Below, in pieces: positions 34,664 through 43,303 of a stretch of DNA of 46,139 nt. The notes under the pieces are model-generated. The model ran no database searches. It was given only the letters and a program-made list of their open reading frames with translations, and was not told the origin of the DNA. The DNA comes from Rhodospirillales bacterium (GTDB lineage: Bacteria; Pseudomonadota; Alphaproteobacteria; Acetobacterales; Acetobacteraceae): NCBI GenBank assembly GCA_947460455.1, contig CANHKG010000010.1:1-46139 (forward strand), read 5' to 3'. The position numbers and the translations under genes are program-made. Each line of letters begins with the position of its first letter. Position 1 is the stretch's first letter.

Positions 34664-35785
34664 ATGAACCTCCGCCCCTTCCGCATCGCCATACCGCAGG
34701 GCGACATCGCCGACCTGCACCACAGGCTGGATCGCACCCGCTGGCCGGATGAAATCAATGACGAATCCTGGGGCTGGGGCACCCCGCTCCCCTGGCTCCA
34801 GGCGCTGGTCCATCACTGGCGCCACGAATACGACTGGCGCGCGCATGAGGCCCGGCTGAACGCCCTGCCCCAGTTCATGGCCACGATCGACGGCCAGGAC
34901 ATCCACTTCATCCACATCAAAGGGGAGGGCGAGAACCCCTTCCCCCTCCTGCTGATCCATGGCTGGCCCGGCAGCGTGGTGGAGTTCGAGAAGATCATCC
35001 CCCAACTCACCCACGGTCCGAACGCCTGCAGCCTCATCATCCCCTCCCTCCCCGGCTTCGGCTTCTCCGCCCGCCCCACCGGGCGCGGCATGACCCCGGT
35101 CGCCATCGGCCGCCTCTTCGCCAAGCTCATGGCCGGCCTCGGCTACGAGCGCTATGGCGCCCAGGGCGGCGACTGGGGCTCCGCCATCGCCACCGCGGTC
35201 GCCCAGGCAGCACCAGCCAACGTCGCCGGCATCCACCTCAACCTTATCATCCGCTTGCTCGCCGCCCCGCCGACGAACGGCCTCAGCGAAGCCGAGCAGC
35301 GATACCTCAAGGACCTGGACGCCTGGACCAGCGCCGAAGGCGGCTACAGCCACATCCAGGGCACCAGGCCGCAAACCCTCGGCTACGCCCTCACCGATTC
35401 CCCCACTGGCCTCGCCGCCTGGATCACCGAGAAATTCCGCGTCTGGACCGACTGCCACGGCGACCCGCTCAACATCCTCACCAAGGATGAGCTGCTCACC
35501 AACATCAGCCTCTACTGGTTCACCGGCGCCATCACCTCATCCCTGCGCATCTACAAGGAACGCGCCCTCTCCACCCCCCAATTCGCCCCCGGCGAACGCC
35601 TGGCCACCCCCATGGGCCACGCCCGCTTCCCCAAGGAGATCTTCCTCCCGCCCCGCGAATGGGCCGAACGCCTCTACAACGTCACCCACTGGACCGAAAT
35701 GCCCAAAGGCGGCCACTTCGCCGCCATGGAACAACCCACCCTCCTGGCCCAAGACATCCAAACCTTCTTCAACACCGTAAGATAG
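34664..35785 (+). CDS. Epoxide hydrolase, alpha/beta-hydrolase fold
   Basis: 373 aa. ATG 34664 has GGGAG upstream. The N-terminal epoxide hydrolase domain (about 1-110: FRIAIPQGDIADLHHRLDRTRWP) is followed by the catalytic core. This has the oxyanion motif HGWPGS, the nucleophile aspartate in AQGGDWGSAIA, and the histidine in PKGGHFAAMEQP. The family opens epoxides to diols through an ester on the aspartate. The substrate is unknown. It lacks a signal peptide and appears to be a single-gene unit with its own terminator. Confidence 0.93.
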   Translation: MNLRPFRIAIPQGDIADLHHRLDRTRWPDEINDESWGWGTPLPWLQALVHHWRHEYDWRAHEARLNALPQFMATIDGQDIHFIHIKGEGENPFPLLLIHGWPGSVVEFEKIIPQLTHGPNACSLIIPSLPGFGFSARPTGRGMTPVAIGRLFAKLMAGLGYERYGAQGGDWGSAIATAVAQAAPANVAGIHLNLIIRLLAAPPTNGLSEAEQRYLKDLDAWTSAEGGYSHIQGTRPQTLGYALTDSPTGLAAWITEKFRVWTDCHGDPLNILTKDELLTNISLYWFTGAITSSLRIYKERALSTPQFAPGERLATPMGHARFPKEIFLPPREWAERLYNVTHWTEMPKGGHFAAMEQPTLLAQDIQTFFNTVR

Positions 35786-35810
35786 AACGCACCCAACCAT
35801 CCAGAGTAGG

Positions 35811-35832
35811 GCGGAACGCAAAGCGGTTCCGC
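35811..35832 (+). terminator. Hairpin after the epoxide hydrolase gene
   Basis: GCGGAAC (35811-35817) pairs with GTTCCGC (35826-35832), 25 bp after the stop. Its short loop and position fit a terminator, although a C/T-rich tract rather than pure T follows. Confidence 0.5.
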
Positions 35833-35857
35833 CGCCTTCCTCCTCCCTTGCCTTGCT

Positions 35858-35905
35858 CCTCTGTGTCTCTGTGCCTCTGTGCCTCTGTGCCTCTGTGCCT
35901 CTGTG
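35858..35905. repeat. 8-bp tandem repeat, six units
   Basis: Six head-to-tail copies of CCTCTGTG, the second with a T for the first C, span 48 bp in the gap between two convergent genes. Low complexity makes it prone to slippage. It appears not to be coding. Confidence 0.9.
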
Positions 35906-35972
35906 GCCACTTTCTTATTTACTTCCTGACTTACTTCTCTCCCCCATGCGAAACAGGGGGCCAGAAACAACA

Positions 35973-35994
35973 AGGGGGCGGTTTCCCGCCCCCT
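35973..35994 (-). terminator. Terminator of the SDR gene
   Basis: AGGGGGCGG (35973-35981) pairs perfectly with CCGCCCCCT (35986-35994) around TTTC. On the minus strand it follows the SDR stop at 36018 by 23 bp and is followed by a T-rich stretch (TGTTGTTTC), as expected of an intrinsic terminator. Confidence 0.7.
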
Positions 35995-36017
35995 CGCCGC
36001 CGCCAAAGCCTCCAGCC

Positions 36018-36932
36018 TCAGGCCGGAATACGCCCCATCGCCACCAGCCGCTCGCGCAGCCGGCGGGAGGACATGCCGTGCTCGATCGACTTCGAAAGAT
36101 CCATGATCTCCGAAATCCGGTCGCCCACCATGTCCAGCGTCACCGGCTCCGCGGGGTCGAAATAAACGCCTTCGCTCTCGATATACTTCACGCGCCGGAA
36201 GTGCCCGGCATTCGCCCCCAGGATCTCGCCCGAGAACTCGCACTGCTCAGAGCACATATAGGCCACGATCGGGGAGACCAGCTCCGGCTTCATCCACTCC
36301 GCCACTTCCGGCGGAATCAGGTTTTCCGTCATGCGGGTGCGGGCCGAAGGCGAGATCGCATTCAGCTTGATGTTGTAGTTCTGCCCCTCGTGCCGCAGCA
36401 CGTTGATGAACCCGTTCACCGCCATCTTCGCCGCGCCATAGTTGGCCTGGCCGAAATTGCCCACCGTGCCGGAGCCAGACGTGGTCACAACAATGCGCCC
36501 GTAGCGCTGGCTGCGCATGATCTGCCACGCCGCCTTGGTGCAGTACACGGTGCCCATCAGGTGCACCTGCATCACAACTTCGAAGTCTTCCATATCCATG
36601 TTGTTGAAAGACTTGTCGCGCAGGATACCGGCGTTGTTCACCAGGATGTCCAGCTTGCCCCAGGTGTCCATCGCGGTCTTCACGATGTTCTGCGCGCCGG
36701 CCCAGGTCGCCACGGAATCATAGTTGGCCACGGCCTCGCCGCCCGCCGCCTTGATCTCGCTCACCACCCGGTCAGCCGGCGAAGCGGCGGTGCCGCGCCC
36801 GTCCACGGCCCCACCGGGATCGTTCACCACCACCTTGGCACCCCGGCTGGCCAGCAGCTTGGCATGCTGCTCGCCCAAGCCCGCGCCGGCACCGGTCACG
36901 ATCGCCACGCGGTTATCGAATCGAATGGCCAT
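36018..36932 (-). CDS. Short-chain dehydrogenase, hydroxyacyl-CoA dehydrogenase-like
   Basis: 304 aa from ATG 36932, preceded by AGGAGGAGG. It is a Rossmann-fold SDR with the cofactor site VAIVTGAGAGLGEQHAK, the NNAG motif (ILVNNAGILRD), and the catalytic Ser-Tyr-Lys in VVTTSGSGTVGNFGQANYGAAKMA. The insert with VVNDPGGAVDGRG is typical of the peroxisomal multifunctional enzyme/HSD17B4 group, so a 3-hydroxyacyl-CoA substrate is likely. It stands alone, with its own terminator. Confidence 0.93.
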   Translation of the reverse strand: MAIRFDNRVAIVTGAGAGLGEQHAKLLASRGAKVVVNDPGGAVDGRGTAASPADRVVSEIKAAGGEAVANYDSVATWAGAQNIVKTAMDTWGKLDILVNNAGILRDKSFNNMDMEDFEVVMQVHLMGTVYCTKAAWQIMRSQRYGRIVVTTSGSGTVGNFGQANYGAAKMAVNGFINVLRHEGQNYNIKLNAISPSARTRMTENLIPPEVAEWMKPELVSPIVAYMCSEQCEFSGEILGANAGHFRRVKYIESEGVYFDPAEPVTLDMVGDRISEIMDLSKSIEHGMSSRRLRERLVAMGRIPA

Positions 36933-37111
36933 TGGCCGTTCCTCCTCCTGTTGGTGGCACGATGCTACCCCGGCCCCCAGCCCTCGCAAAGCCACCCCCC
37001 GGCATCACGGGCTTCCGTCTCAATTTACGCAACGGCGCTAGCATTCCGTTAATAAAATAGCGGGATTGTAGGGCACGCCGTCTCCGCGGCCTTCCGTCAA
37101 CAGGTGTCCCG

Positions 37112-37303
37112 ATGCCGCCCTCCGTCGCCCGTACTGAACCCGCCACCGACCGGCTCCTCGCCCCGGGCTTCGGCCGCCGCGCCGACCACGGTCAGGACCG
37201 CTGGCCCGTCCCGGTCGCGGCCGCATTCATCATCGCGCTCTCGGCCGCCGGCTGGATCCTGCTGTACCAAGCCGCCCGCTTCGCCACGGGCTTCCTGGGC
37301 TAG
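37112..37303 (+). CDS. Small membrane protein, hypothetical
   Basis: 63 aa. One clear transmembrane helix (VAAAFIIALSAAGWILLYQA, about 35-54) follows an arginine/proline-containing N-terminus. Third positions are mostly G or C. A TTAATAAAAT stretch at about 37050 could form part of a promoter. No family is recognised. Its TAG stop overlaps the TAG of the convergent downstream gene by 3 bp (37301-37303 against 37302-37300). Confidence 0.5.
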   Translation: MPPSVARTEPATDRLLAPGFGRRADHGQDRWPVPVAAAFIIALSAAGWILLYQAARFATGFLG

Positions 37304-39531
37304 TTCAGGTAGAACTCGTCGCGCGGGAACAAATCGGTCAGCGGCGCCGCCCCGCGCGGCATGCCGGGCGTCCAGCGGCGCTCCGGCTCGAACAGCATCG
37401 ACTTCCAGTCGCAGCACCCCGCCCGCCCACGCGCCAGATGCGCCGCCACCTCCGGGCTGGCCAGCCGCGCCAGCAGCGCCTCCCGGTCATACGGGATCGG
37501 ATCGTTCGACCCGATCAGGATCGAGATCGGCCGCAGCAGCACCACATGCGGGAACACCGAAGCAAACGTGTCCACCACCCGCGGTGAAGGCGCCCACTGC
37601 ACATAAAGGCCCCCCGGCGCCAGCCGCGCCCGCAGCGCCTGCATGAACTCCGCCGAATACAGCACGCCGGATTGGGATGCCTCGGGCAGGATCGCATCCG
37701 CCTCGATCACGTCGTACGTCCGATGGTCATGCGTCACCACCCGCCGCCCATCGCCATACTCGATCTTCCAGCGGGGATCGTTGAACAGCGTATGCATCGG
37801 GCTGCCCGGGTAGCGCTTGCCCACCTCCTCCAGCACCGTCAGCACCGGCGCCACCAGCTCCACCGAGCGGATCTCCCGGCTCACCGGATTCACCCCCGCC
37901 GCCCATGGCGTGCCGCCGGAGCCCACCCCGATCGCCAGCACCTCGCGCGGCGCCGGATGCACCAGCGGCCCCACCGCCCCCAGCAGCAGATGCACCGGCA
38001 GGAACGGGATCGTCCCCTGCGAAAAGCCCTGGATGAAGAACGGCGACGTATCGCGGTGCCACCCCTCCGTCCGCTCCCGCCCGGCCACGCCGCGATCCTC
38101 ACGGAAGAACGCCACGCCCGAGCGATCCTCCGCCCACACCACCATCTGGCCCGGCTTCTCCACATGCATCCGCCGCCACCAGGCATCGTTGCCCGGCATC
38201 ACCGCCATGCCCGCCACCACCAGCGCCAGCACCGCCCAGCCCGCCCGGCTGGCCCGCCCGCTCTGCAGCAGCCACAGCAGCAACAGCCCCGCCGTCACCG
38301 CCGCCAGCAGCAGCAGCGTGCCCGCCGTGCCCAGCAGATGCAGCGCCACCAGCCCGGTGCCGAGCGAGCCCGCCGCATTGCCGAGAATATTCGCCAGCTG
38401 CACCCAGCCCACCCGCACGCCGACCATGGCCAGATCGCGCTGCACCGCCCGCTGGATGAACGGGAAGGTCAGCCCGATCAGGAACGAAGGCGGCGCCACC
38501 AGCACCACCGTCACCACGATCCCGGTCCAGAAATCCCCACCCCGCAGCCGCGAAACGTCCAGCCACGTCGGCAGCACGCCCGAAGGCACGTATGGCAGCC
38601 CCCACCACAACCCCAGCAGCAGCCCCAGCGCCAGCACGAACCCCGCCCCCTGCGCCAGGAAGAAGCCCGGCCGCGGATCGCGTGCCCGCTCCACCAGCCG
38701 CCCGCCCACCGCCATGCCGAGGCCATCGGCCAGCAGGAACACGCCGAGCAGGGTGGAGAACATGTAGGCGTGGTACTGGCCGAACTGCCCGATCACCCGC
38801 ACCCACACGATCTCCAGCGCCACGATCACGAAGCCGGAGGCGAAGGCCAACAGGCACCACAGCGGCACGGTGCCAATGCCCGCCGGCACCGCCACCTCCC
38901 GCGCTTCCGCCGGCGCATCCGCCGGATCCGGCATGCGCCGCATCGTGGGCACCAGCGTCAACGCCAGCAACGCCGCCAGCACCTCCAGCAGCGCCGCCAC
39001 GTAAAGCGCCCGCTCGAACCCCAGCGTTCCCAGGATCACCCACCCGCCCAGCAACGCGCCCAACCCGGCGCCGACGGTATTGAGCCCGTACAGCAGCGCA
39101 ATACGTGCCGCGAGCCCATCGACAGAGATGGCCACCGCGCGGGACAGCAGCGGCAGGGAGGCGCCCATCAGCGTGGTGGGCAGCACCAGCCCCATGAAGC
39201 ACAGCGCGAAGATGCCCAGCATGCCGTCGATCCGCCCGGCCATCTCCAGCGCCAGCCAGTCGTACAGGAACAGCTTGGAGACCAGCGCGAACACCGCCAC
39301 CCCGGCCTCGCAGAGCGCGAAGGCAATGATCGCCTGCGCCCGGCTCAACCGATCCGCCACCCGGGCTGCCAGGATGGTGCCGATGCCGAGCCCGGTCAGG
39401 AACGCCCCCACCACCAGCGCCGCCGAGACGGTGTCGGACCCCGCGAACAGCCCCAGCATGCGCTGCCAGACCACCTGGCACAGCAGGGCCGCAAAGCCCG
39501 AGGCGAAGAAGGCCAGGCTGAGCTGCGGCAT
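37300..39531 (-). CDS. Fused membrane/spermidine synthase-like protein
   Basis: 743 aa from ATG 39531, which follows GAGGGAA. Many hydrophobic helices in the first ~480 residues (FFASGFAALLCQVVWQRMLGLF at the start) are joined to a C-terminal Rossmann methyltransferase-like domain of the spermidine synthase type (EVLAIGVGSGGTPWAA, EIRSVELVAPVL, DVIEADAILPEASQSG, LAPGGLYVQW). Such fused proteins are common, and their activity as true aminopropyltransferases is doubtful. No speD is in view, so polyamine synthesis is not claimed. Confidence 0.87.
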   Translation of the reverse strand: MPQLSLAFFASGFAALLCQVVWQRMLGLFAGSDTVSAALVVGAFLTGLGIGTILAARVADRLSRAQAIIAFALCEAGVAVFALVSKLFLYDWLALEMAGRIDGMLGIFALCFMGLVLPTTLMGASLPLLSRAVAISVDGLAARIALLYGLNTVGAGLGALLGGWVILGTLGFERALYVAALLEVLAALLALTLVPTMRRMPDPADAPAEAREVAVPAGIGTVPLWCLLAFASGFVIVALEIVWVRVIGQFGQYHAYMFSTLLGVFLLADGLGMAVGGRLVERARDPRPGFFLAQGAGFVLALGLLLGLWWGLPYVPSGVLPTWLDVSRLRGGDFWTGIVVTVVLVAPPSFLIGLTFPFIQRAVQRDLAMVGVRVGWVQLANILGNAAGSLGTGLVALHLLGTAGTLLLLAAVTAGLLLLWLLQSGRASRAGWAVLALVVAGMAVMPGNDAWWRRMHVEKPGQMVVWAEDRSGVAFFREDRGVAGRERTEGWHRDTSPFFIQGFSQGTIPFLPVHLLLGAVGPLVHPAPREVLAIGVGSGGTPWAAGVNPVSREIRSVELVAPVLTVLEEVGKRYPGSPMHTLFNDPRWKIEYGDGRRVVTHDHRTYDVIEADAILPEASQSGVLYSAEFMQALRARLAPGGLYVQWAPSPRVVDTFASVFPHVVLLRPISILIGSNDPIPYDREALLARLASPEVAAHLARGRAGCCDWKSMLFEPERRWTPGMPRGAAPLTDLFPRDEFYLN

Positions 39532-39714
39532 GCGGCACGTTCCCTCGCGCACGCGATGGCGTGCACCAGACCCGACGCCTAACAGAGCCTGTAACCATCT
39601 GGCAATACATCGTAGCAGGCCACGCCAGGCAGTCCGTTGCCAGGAAGCATCTATATCGCAGGGTATGGCATTGGCCCGCCGCCGCGCCAAGTAAAGGGCA
39701 ACCGGGAGCTGGCG

Positions 39715-40215
39715 ATGACAAAATGCGCGTGGAGGGGCAAGGCCGTGGTGGCCCTCGCCCTCATCCTGGTACTCCTGGCCAGCCTGCCCGCCTCAGCCCA
39801 ACAGGCAACCACCGGCCGGGCCACAATGAAGGATGCCGATACCATCATCATCGACGGCCGGCAGTTCCGGCTTTGGGGCATCGACGCGCCCGAAGGCGAC
39901 CAGACCTGCCGGCGCGACCGCCGCAGCTGGGAATGCGGCGCGGAGGCCACCCAGGCGCTGGGCCGGCTGATCGGCCGAAACACCGTCACCTGCCGCACGT
40001 TGGAGCATGATCGGTACCGCCGCGAGATCGCCCTCTGCTACCTGGGCGGAGAGGAGATCAACCGCTGGATGGTCGCCCAAGGCTGGGCCGTCGCCTACCG
40101 GCAATTCTCGGAGGCCTATGTGCCAGAGGAAGACCAGGCCCGCGCAGCCCGGCGCGGGCTCTGGAGCGGCACATTCGTGATGCCGTCAGACTGGCGCAAA
40201 GGGCATCGCCGCTGA
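39715..40215 (+). CDS. Exported thermonuclease family (SNase-like) protein
   Basis: 166 aa from ATG 39715, with GGGAG upstream. A signal peptide (VVALALILVLLASLPASAQQ) predicts export. The staphylococcal-nuclease fold motifs are present: KDADTIIIDGRQFRLWGIDAPEGDQ supplies the calcium-binding Asp and catalytic Arg and Glu, and EHDRYRREIALCYL the second Arg. It probably cleaves nucleic acids in the periplasm or outside the cell. Four cysteines may form disulphides. The gene is divergent from the large membrane protein and convergent with the next gene. Confidence 0.9.
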   Translation: MTKCAWRGKAVVALALILVLLASLPASAQQATTGRATMKDADTIIIDGRQFRLWGIDAPEGDQTCRRDRRSWECGAEATQALGRLIGRNTVTCRTLEHDRYRREIALCYLGGEEINRWMVAQGWAVAYRQFSEAYVPEEDQARAARRGLWSGTFVMPSDWRKGHRR

Positions 40216-40219
40216 TGCG

Positions 40220-40825
40220 CTACCCGCGCGCCAGGCGCCGCTGCACGAAATCCAGCCGGTCCTGGCCCCAGAAGATCTCCTCGCCGATCACATAGCTCGG
40301 CGCGCCGAACACGCCGCGGGCCAGCGCCGCCTGGGTGTCCGCCGCCTTGCGATCCGTCCAGCGCGGCTCGGCGCCCAGCGCCATCACCTGCGCGGCATCC
40401 AGCCCGCATTCGCCGATCAGCTTCGCGAGCACCGCCTCGTCGGCCGGGTTCAGCTCCTCCTCCCAGATCGCCTTCAGCACGCGGTGGGCAAGCCGAATGG
40501 CCGGGGCATCGCCCATCGTCTCCCGCAGGGCGATGCAGCAGGCCGAGGACAGCGCCTCCGAGGTGGGGAAGTGCTTGGGCTGGAGATTGATCGGGATGCC
40601 GAGGAAATCGCGCCAGCGGGGCAGTTCCTGCATGCGGTAGGCCTGGCGCTGCGGCGAACGCTTGGGCAAGGGCAGGCCGCCGGAATTGGCGAAGATGGTG
40701 CCGAAATCAACCGGCCAGATGCGCAGCGAGGCGCCATGCTGCGCGCACATCGCCTCGATCCGCGCAGCCCCCAGATGGGTCCAGGGCGAGTTCAGCGAGG
40801 CGTAGTAGTCCACATGCAGCGCCAT
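40220..40825 (-). CDS. 2-hydroxychromene-2-carboxylate isomerase-like (DsbA-fold) protein
   Basis: 201 aa from ATG 40825, with GGGAGG upstream. It has the kappa-class GST/DsbA-like fold with the NahD pattern: YYASLNSPWTHLG with the glutathione-contacting serine, PVDFGTIFANSGG, then KAIWEEELNPADEAVLAKLI and the late cis-proline GVFGAPSYVIGEEIFWGQDR. The named reaction belongs to naphthalene breakdown. No other catabolic gene is nearby, so the real substrate is open. It shares only 4 bp with the convergent nuclease gene's downstream flank. Confidence 0.9.
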   Translation of the reverse strand: MALHVDYYASLNSPWTHLGAARIEAMCAQHGASLRIWPVDFGTIFANSGGLPLPKRSPQRQAYRMQELPRWRDFLGIPINLQPKHFPTSEALSSACCIALRETMGDAPAIRLAHRVLKAIWEEELNPADEAVLAKLIGECGLDAAQVMALGAEPRWTDRKAADTQAALARGVFGAPSYVIGEEIFWGQDRLDFVQRRLARG

Positions 40826-40882
40826 GGTGGCCCTCCCGTTCGTTTCGGATATCGTGGAGGCGGAGAGGGAAGGAAGCAAGGG

Positions 40883-40993
40883 TCTTCTTTTTCTGAAGAA
40901 AAAGAAGCAAAAAGACATTTATGACCTGAGCCCGATCAAGAAGGCGAGGCTCAAATAAATAAAAGTTTTTTGGTTCTTTTTTCAAAAAAGAAC
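40883..40993. repeat. Structured extragenic element, copy 2
   Basis: Same 34-nt left end (40883-40916) and near-identical right end (40962-40993) as the element at 24417-24533, with an unrelated middle. The middle again holds an inverted repeat (TGAGCC and GGCTCA). It lies directly beyond the ccmI stop (40999) on the minus strand, so the T-rich stems can terminate the ccm operon before the isomerase gene. Confidence 0.75.
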
Positions 40994-40998
40994 AACGC

Positions 40999-42309
40999 TT
41001 ACCTTCGCTTCACCGCCTCAATCGCCGCCCGCACCAGCTTTGCATCCTCGGCGTCGCCCGGCAGCACCGCCAGCAGGCGTTCCCACAAGCCAACCGCCTC
41101 CTCCATCGCCCCACGCTTGGCGGCTTCCACGCCGAGGTGCCAGAGCGCGGCGGGCTGCCTGGGCTCGGCGGCGTTGACGCGCTTGAGCAGTTCGAGCGCG
41201 CGCGGCGGGAAGGGCGCGGTGGGCGGCAGGCCTTCCAGCAGGGCCAGGGCCTCGGCCAGGGCGATGGCCGTGTCGTCCGGGCGCAGGGCGCCGGCGCGGG
41301 CGTAGGCGGCGATGGATTTCTCGCGCTCGCCCAGCACGCCCCAGGCGCGGCCGAGCCGCTGCCAGCCATCGGCGTCGTTCGGCTCCGCCTCCAGCCTGGC
41401 GGCCAGGCGATCGACCATGCCGCGGATCATCTCCTGCCGGGCCTGCGCATCCGGCGGCTCGGCCGGTGGCGGCAGGGCGGGGGTGGCGATGCCGGCGGCA
41501 CGGGCGGCGATGGCAACGCGGCGGGCGATCTCGTCGCGGATCGTCAGCCCCGCCGGCAGGTCGGCGGCGAGGGCGAGCCAGGCGGTGATGGCTTCCTGCT
41601 GGCGGCCATCCTGGGCGGCGGCGGCAGCGAGGTAGAAGCGGGCGATGGGGTTGTCCGGCTCCTCGGCCAGCACGCGGGCGAAGCCTTCGGTGGCGGCGGG
41701 CGAGATGGTGCCCTCGGCGGCGAGCACGCTGGCTTCCAGGGCGGCGGCGCGCAGGTCTGGCGTGATGGGCACCAGGGTGAGGGCGCGGCGCCAGGCCTCG
41801 TCGGCGGCGCGCCACTGGGCCAGGGCGCCGCGGGTGCGGGCGAGCAGCAGCCATGCGTCGCCATCCTGCGGCGCTTCCTGCACCCGGCGTTCGAGCTGGG
41901 CGAGGCCCTGGCGCAGCGCTTGCTCCTCCGGGTCCGGGGTGCGCTGGGCGAAGGGCTGGGCGGGCAGGCCCGGGGTGCCGGTGGAAAGGTAGATCAGCCC
42001 GGCACCGCTGGCGGCGAGCAGGGCGAGGACGAGGGCGAGCGCGGGGTTGCGGCCGGCGCGGGCCTCGGCCGGGCCGCCCTCGGCGCGCAGCAGGCGGCGC
42101 TGGATTTCCAGCCGGGCGGCATCGGCTTCCGTGGGGGCGATCAGGCCGCGGGCCTGCTCCCGCTCCAGCTCGGCGATCTGGTCGCGATAGACAGCGCGGT
42201 CGAAGAGTTCGCGGGAGGGAGCGCTGGCGCCGCCGCGCAGCAGGGGCAGCAGCACGACGGCCAGCACCAGCAGGGCAAGCAGGGTGGCGGCGATGGCGAA
42301 GGCGATCAC
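40999..42309 (-). CDS. ccmI: Cytochrome c maturation protein CcmI (CycH)
   Basis: 436 aa. It has two N-terminal membrane segments (IAFAIAATLLALLVLAVVLLP, and about 90-110). The linking cytoplasmic loop carries the CcmI pattern LFDRAVYRDQIAELEREQARGLI. The rest is a periplasmic TPR region that chaperones apocytochromes to the haem lyase (GDAWLLLARTRGALAQW, and further repeats with DADGWQRLGRAWGVLGEREKSI). Its ATG overlaps the ccmH stop, so it closes the ccmF-G-H-I operon. Confidence 0.94.
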   Translation of the reverse strand: MIAFAIAATLLALLVLAVVLLPLLRGGASAPSRELFDRAVYRDQIAELEREQARGLIAPTEADAARLEIQRRLLRAEGGPAEARAGRNPALALVLALLAASGAGLIYLSTGTPGLPAQPFAQRTPDPEEQALRQGLAQLERRVQEAPQDGDAWLLLARTRGALAQWRAADEAWRRALTLVPITPDLRAAALEASVLAAEGTISPAATEGFARVLAEEPDNPIARFYLAAAAAQDGRQQEAITAWLALAADLPAGLTIRDEIARRVAIAARAAGIATPALPPPAEPPDAQARQEMIRGMVDRLAARLEAEPNDADGWQRLGRAWGVLGEREKSIAAYARAGALRPDDTAIALAEALALLEGLPPTAPFPPRALELLKRVNAAEPRQPAALWHLGVEAAKRGAMEEAVGLWERLLAVLPGDAEDAKLVRAAIEAVKRR

Positions 42310-42755
42310 TTCGGCTCCTCGCGCAGCAGGGCGGCGAGCCGCGCCTGTTCCTCGGGCGTGAGCGGCGCGGGGGCGGCGGGCGTGCGGCGGCGCTGCGCGG
42401 CGAATGCCACGGCGCCGCCGAGGGCCAGCAGGGCGAAGGGGCCGAACCAGAGCAGGTAGGTGTCGGCGCGCACCGGCGGGCGCAGCAGCACGAAATCGCC
42501 GTAGCGGGCCACAAGGAAGGCCTTCGCCTGCCCATCGCTATCACCGGCGGCGAGGCGTTCGCGCAGCACGATGCGGATGTCCCGCGCCAGGGTGGCGTTG
42601 CTGTCGTCGATCGATTCGTTGTGGCAGACGACGCAGCGCAGCTCCTTCGATAGGGCGCGGGCGCGGGCTTCCAGCGCCGGGTCGGCCAGGCGTTCGTCCG
42701 GCTGCACGGCCCAAGCGGGGGCGGCGAGCAGGAACAGGGCGAAGAGCAGCCTCAC
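42306..42755 (-). CDS. ccmH: Cytochrome c maturation protein CcmH (CcmL type)
   Basis: 149 aa from a GTG at 42755 that overlaps the ccmG stop (GTGA). A signal peptide (RLLFALFLLAAPAWA) precedes the redox motif LRCVVCHNESIDDSNA with C41 and C44. A membrane segment (LLWFGPFALLALGGAVAFAA) and a short cytoplasmic tail follow. It reduces apocytochrome cysteines before haem attachment, receiving electrons from CcmG. The gene overlaps ccmI by 4 bp. Confidence 0.95.
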   Translation of the reverse strand: MRLLFALFLLAAPAWAVQPDERLADPALEARARALSKELRCVVCHNESIDDSNATLARDIRIVLRERLAAGDSDGQAKAFLVARYGDFVLLRPPVRADTYLLWFGPFALLALGGAVAFAAQRRRTPAAPAPLTPEEQARLAALLREEPK

Positions 42756-43300
42756 GAGCGTTCCAATGCGCGCAGCAGCGGCAGCAGTTCGCGGTCCAGC
42801 AGGGCCGGCGTGACGGGGCCGACAATGCGCTTGCGGATGCGGCCCAGCTTGTCGATCACGTAGGTCTCGGGCACGCCGTACAGGCCGAAATCGATGCCGG
42901 TGCGGCCATCGCGGTCGATGCCGGTGGTGAGGAAGGGGTCGCCGAGTTCGGCGAGGAAGCGGCGGGAATCCTCCGGGCGGTCCTTGTAGGCGATGCCGAT
43001 GACGCGGATTTTCTCCTGCCGGGCCATCCGCAGCAGGACCGGATGTTCCACGCGGCAGGGCGCGCACCAGGAGGCGAAGAAGTTCACCACCGTGACCTGC
43101 CCGCGCAGGGAGGCGGAGGACAGGCGGCCATCGGCGAGGTCCCCAACTGCAAGGCTGGGCAGGTCGAACTCCGGGGCGGGCTTGTCGATCAGCGCGGAGG
43201 GCAGTTCGCGCGGATCCCGCCCCGAGAACAAGGCGGCGGCGAACCAGCCGGCGAGGCCGAGGAACAAGACGAGCGGGGCGAGGAAAGCAATGCGGCGCAT
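42752..43300 (-). CDS. ccmG: Thiol:disulfide interchange protein CcmG (DsbE)
   Basis: 182 aa. It is a membrane-anchored periplasmic thioredoxin with one N-terminal helix (AFLAPLVLFLGLAGWFAAALF), then the active site FFASWCAPCRVEHP (C79, C82), and the cis-proline YGVPETYVIDKLGRI. It keeps apocytochrome and CcmH thiols reduced. It starts 3 bp after the ccmF stop and is coupled to ccmH. Confidence 0.96.
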   Translation of the reverse strand: MRRIAFLAPLVLFLGLAGWFAAALFSGRDPRELPSALIDKPAPEFDLPSLAVGDLADGRLSSASLRGQVTVVNFFASWCAPCRVEHPVLLRMARQEKIRVIGIAYKDRPEDSRRFLAELGDPFLTTGIDRDGRTGIDFGLYGVPETYVIDKLGRIRKRIVGPVTPALLDRELLPLLRALERS

Positions 43301-43303
43301 GCG

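Noticed and set aside
35674-36243. Minus-strand frame with a TEAQRHRGTEAQRH repeat
   Set aside because: The peptide is a translation of the 8-bp tandem repeat at 35858-35905 and crosses the SDR gene and terminators.
37672-39582. 636-codon plus-strand open frame
   Set aside because: Antisense to the membrane/spermidine-synthase-like gene; Q/H/R-rich shadow.
39960-40215. Thermonuclease gene considered as part of a toxin or defence cassette
   Set aside because: It has an ordinary signal peptide and SNase motifs and no immunity or partner gene; its neighbours are housekeeping genes.
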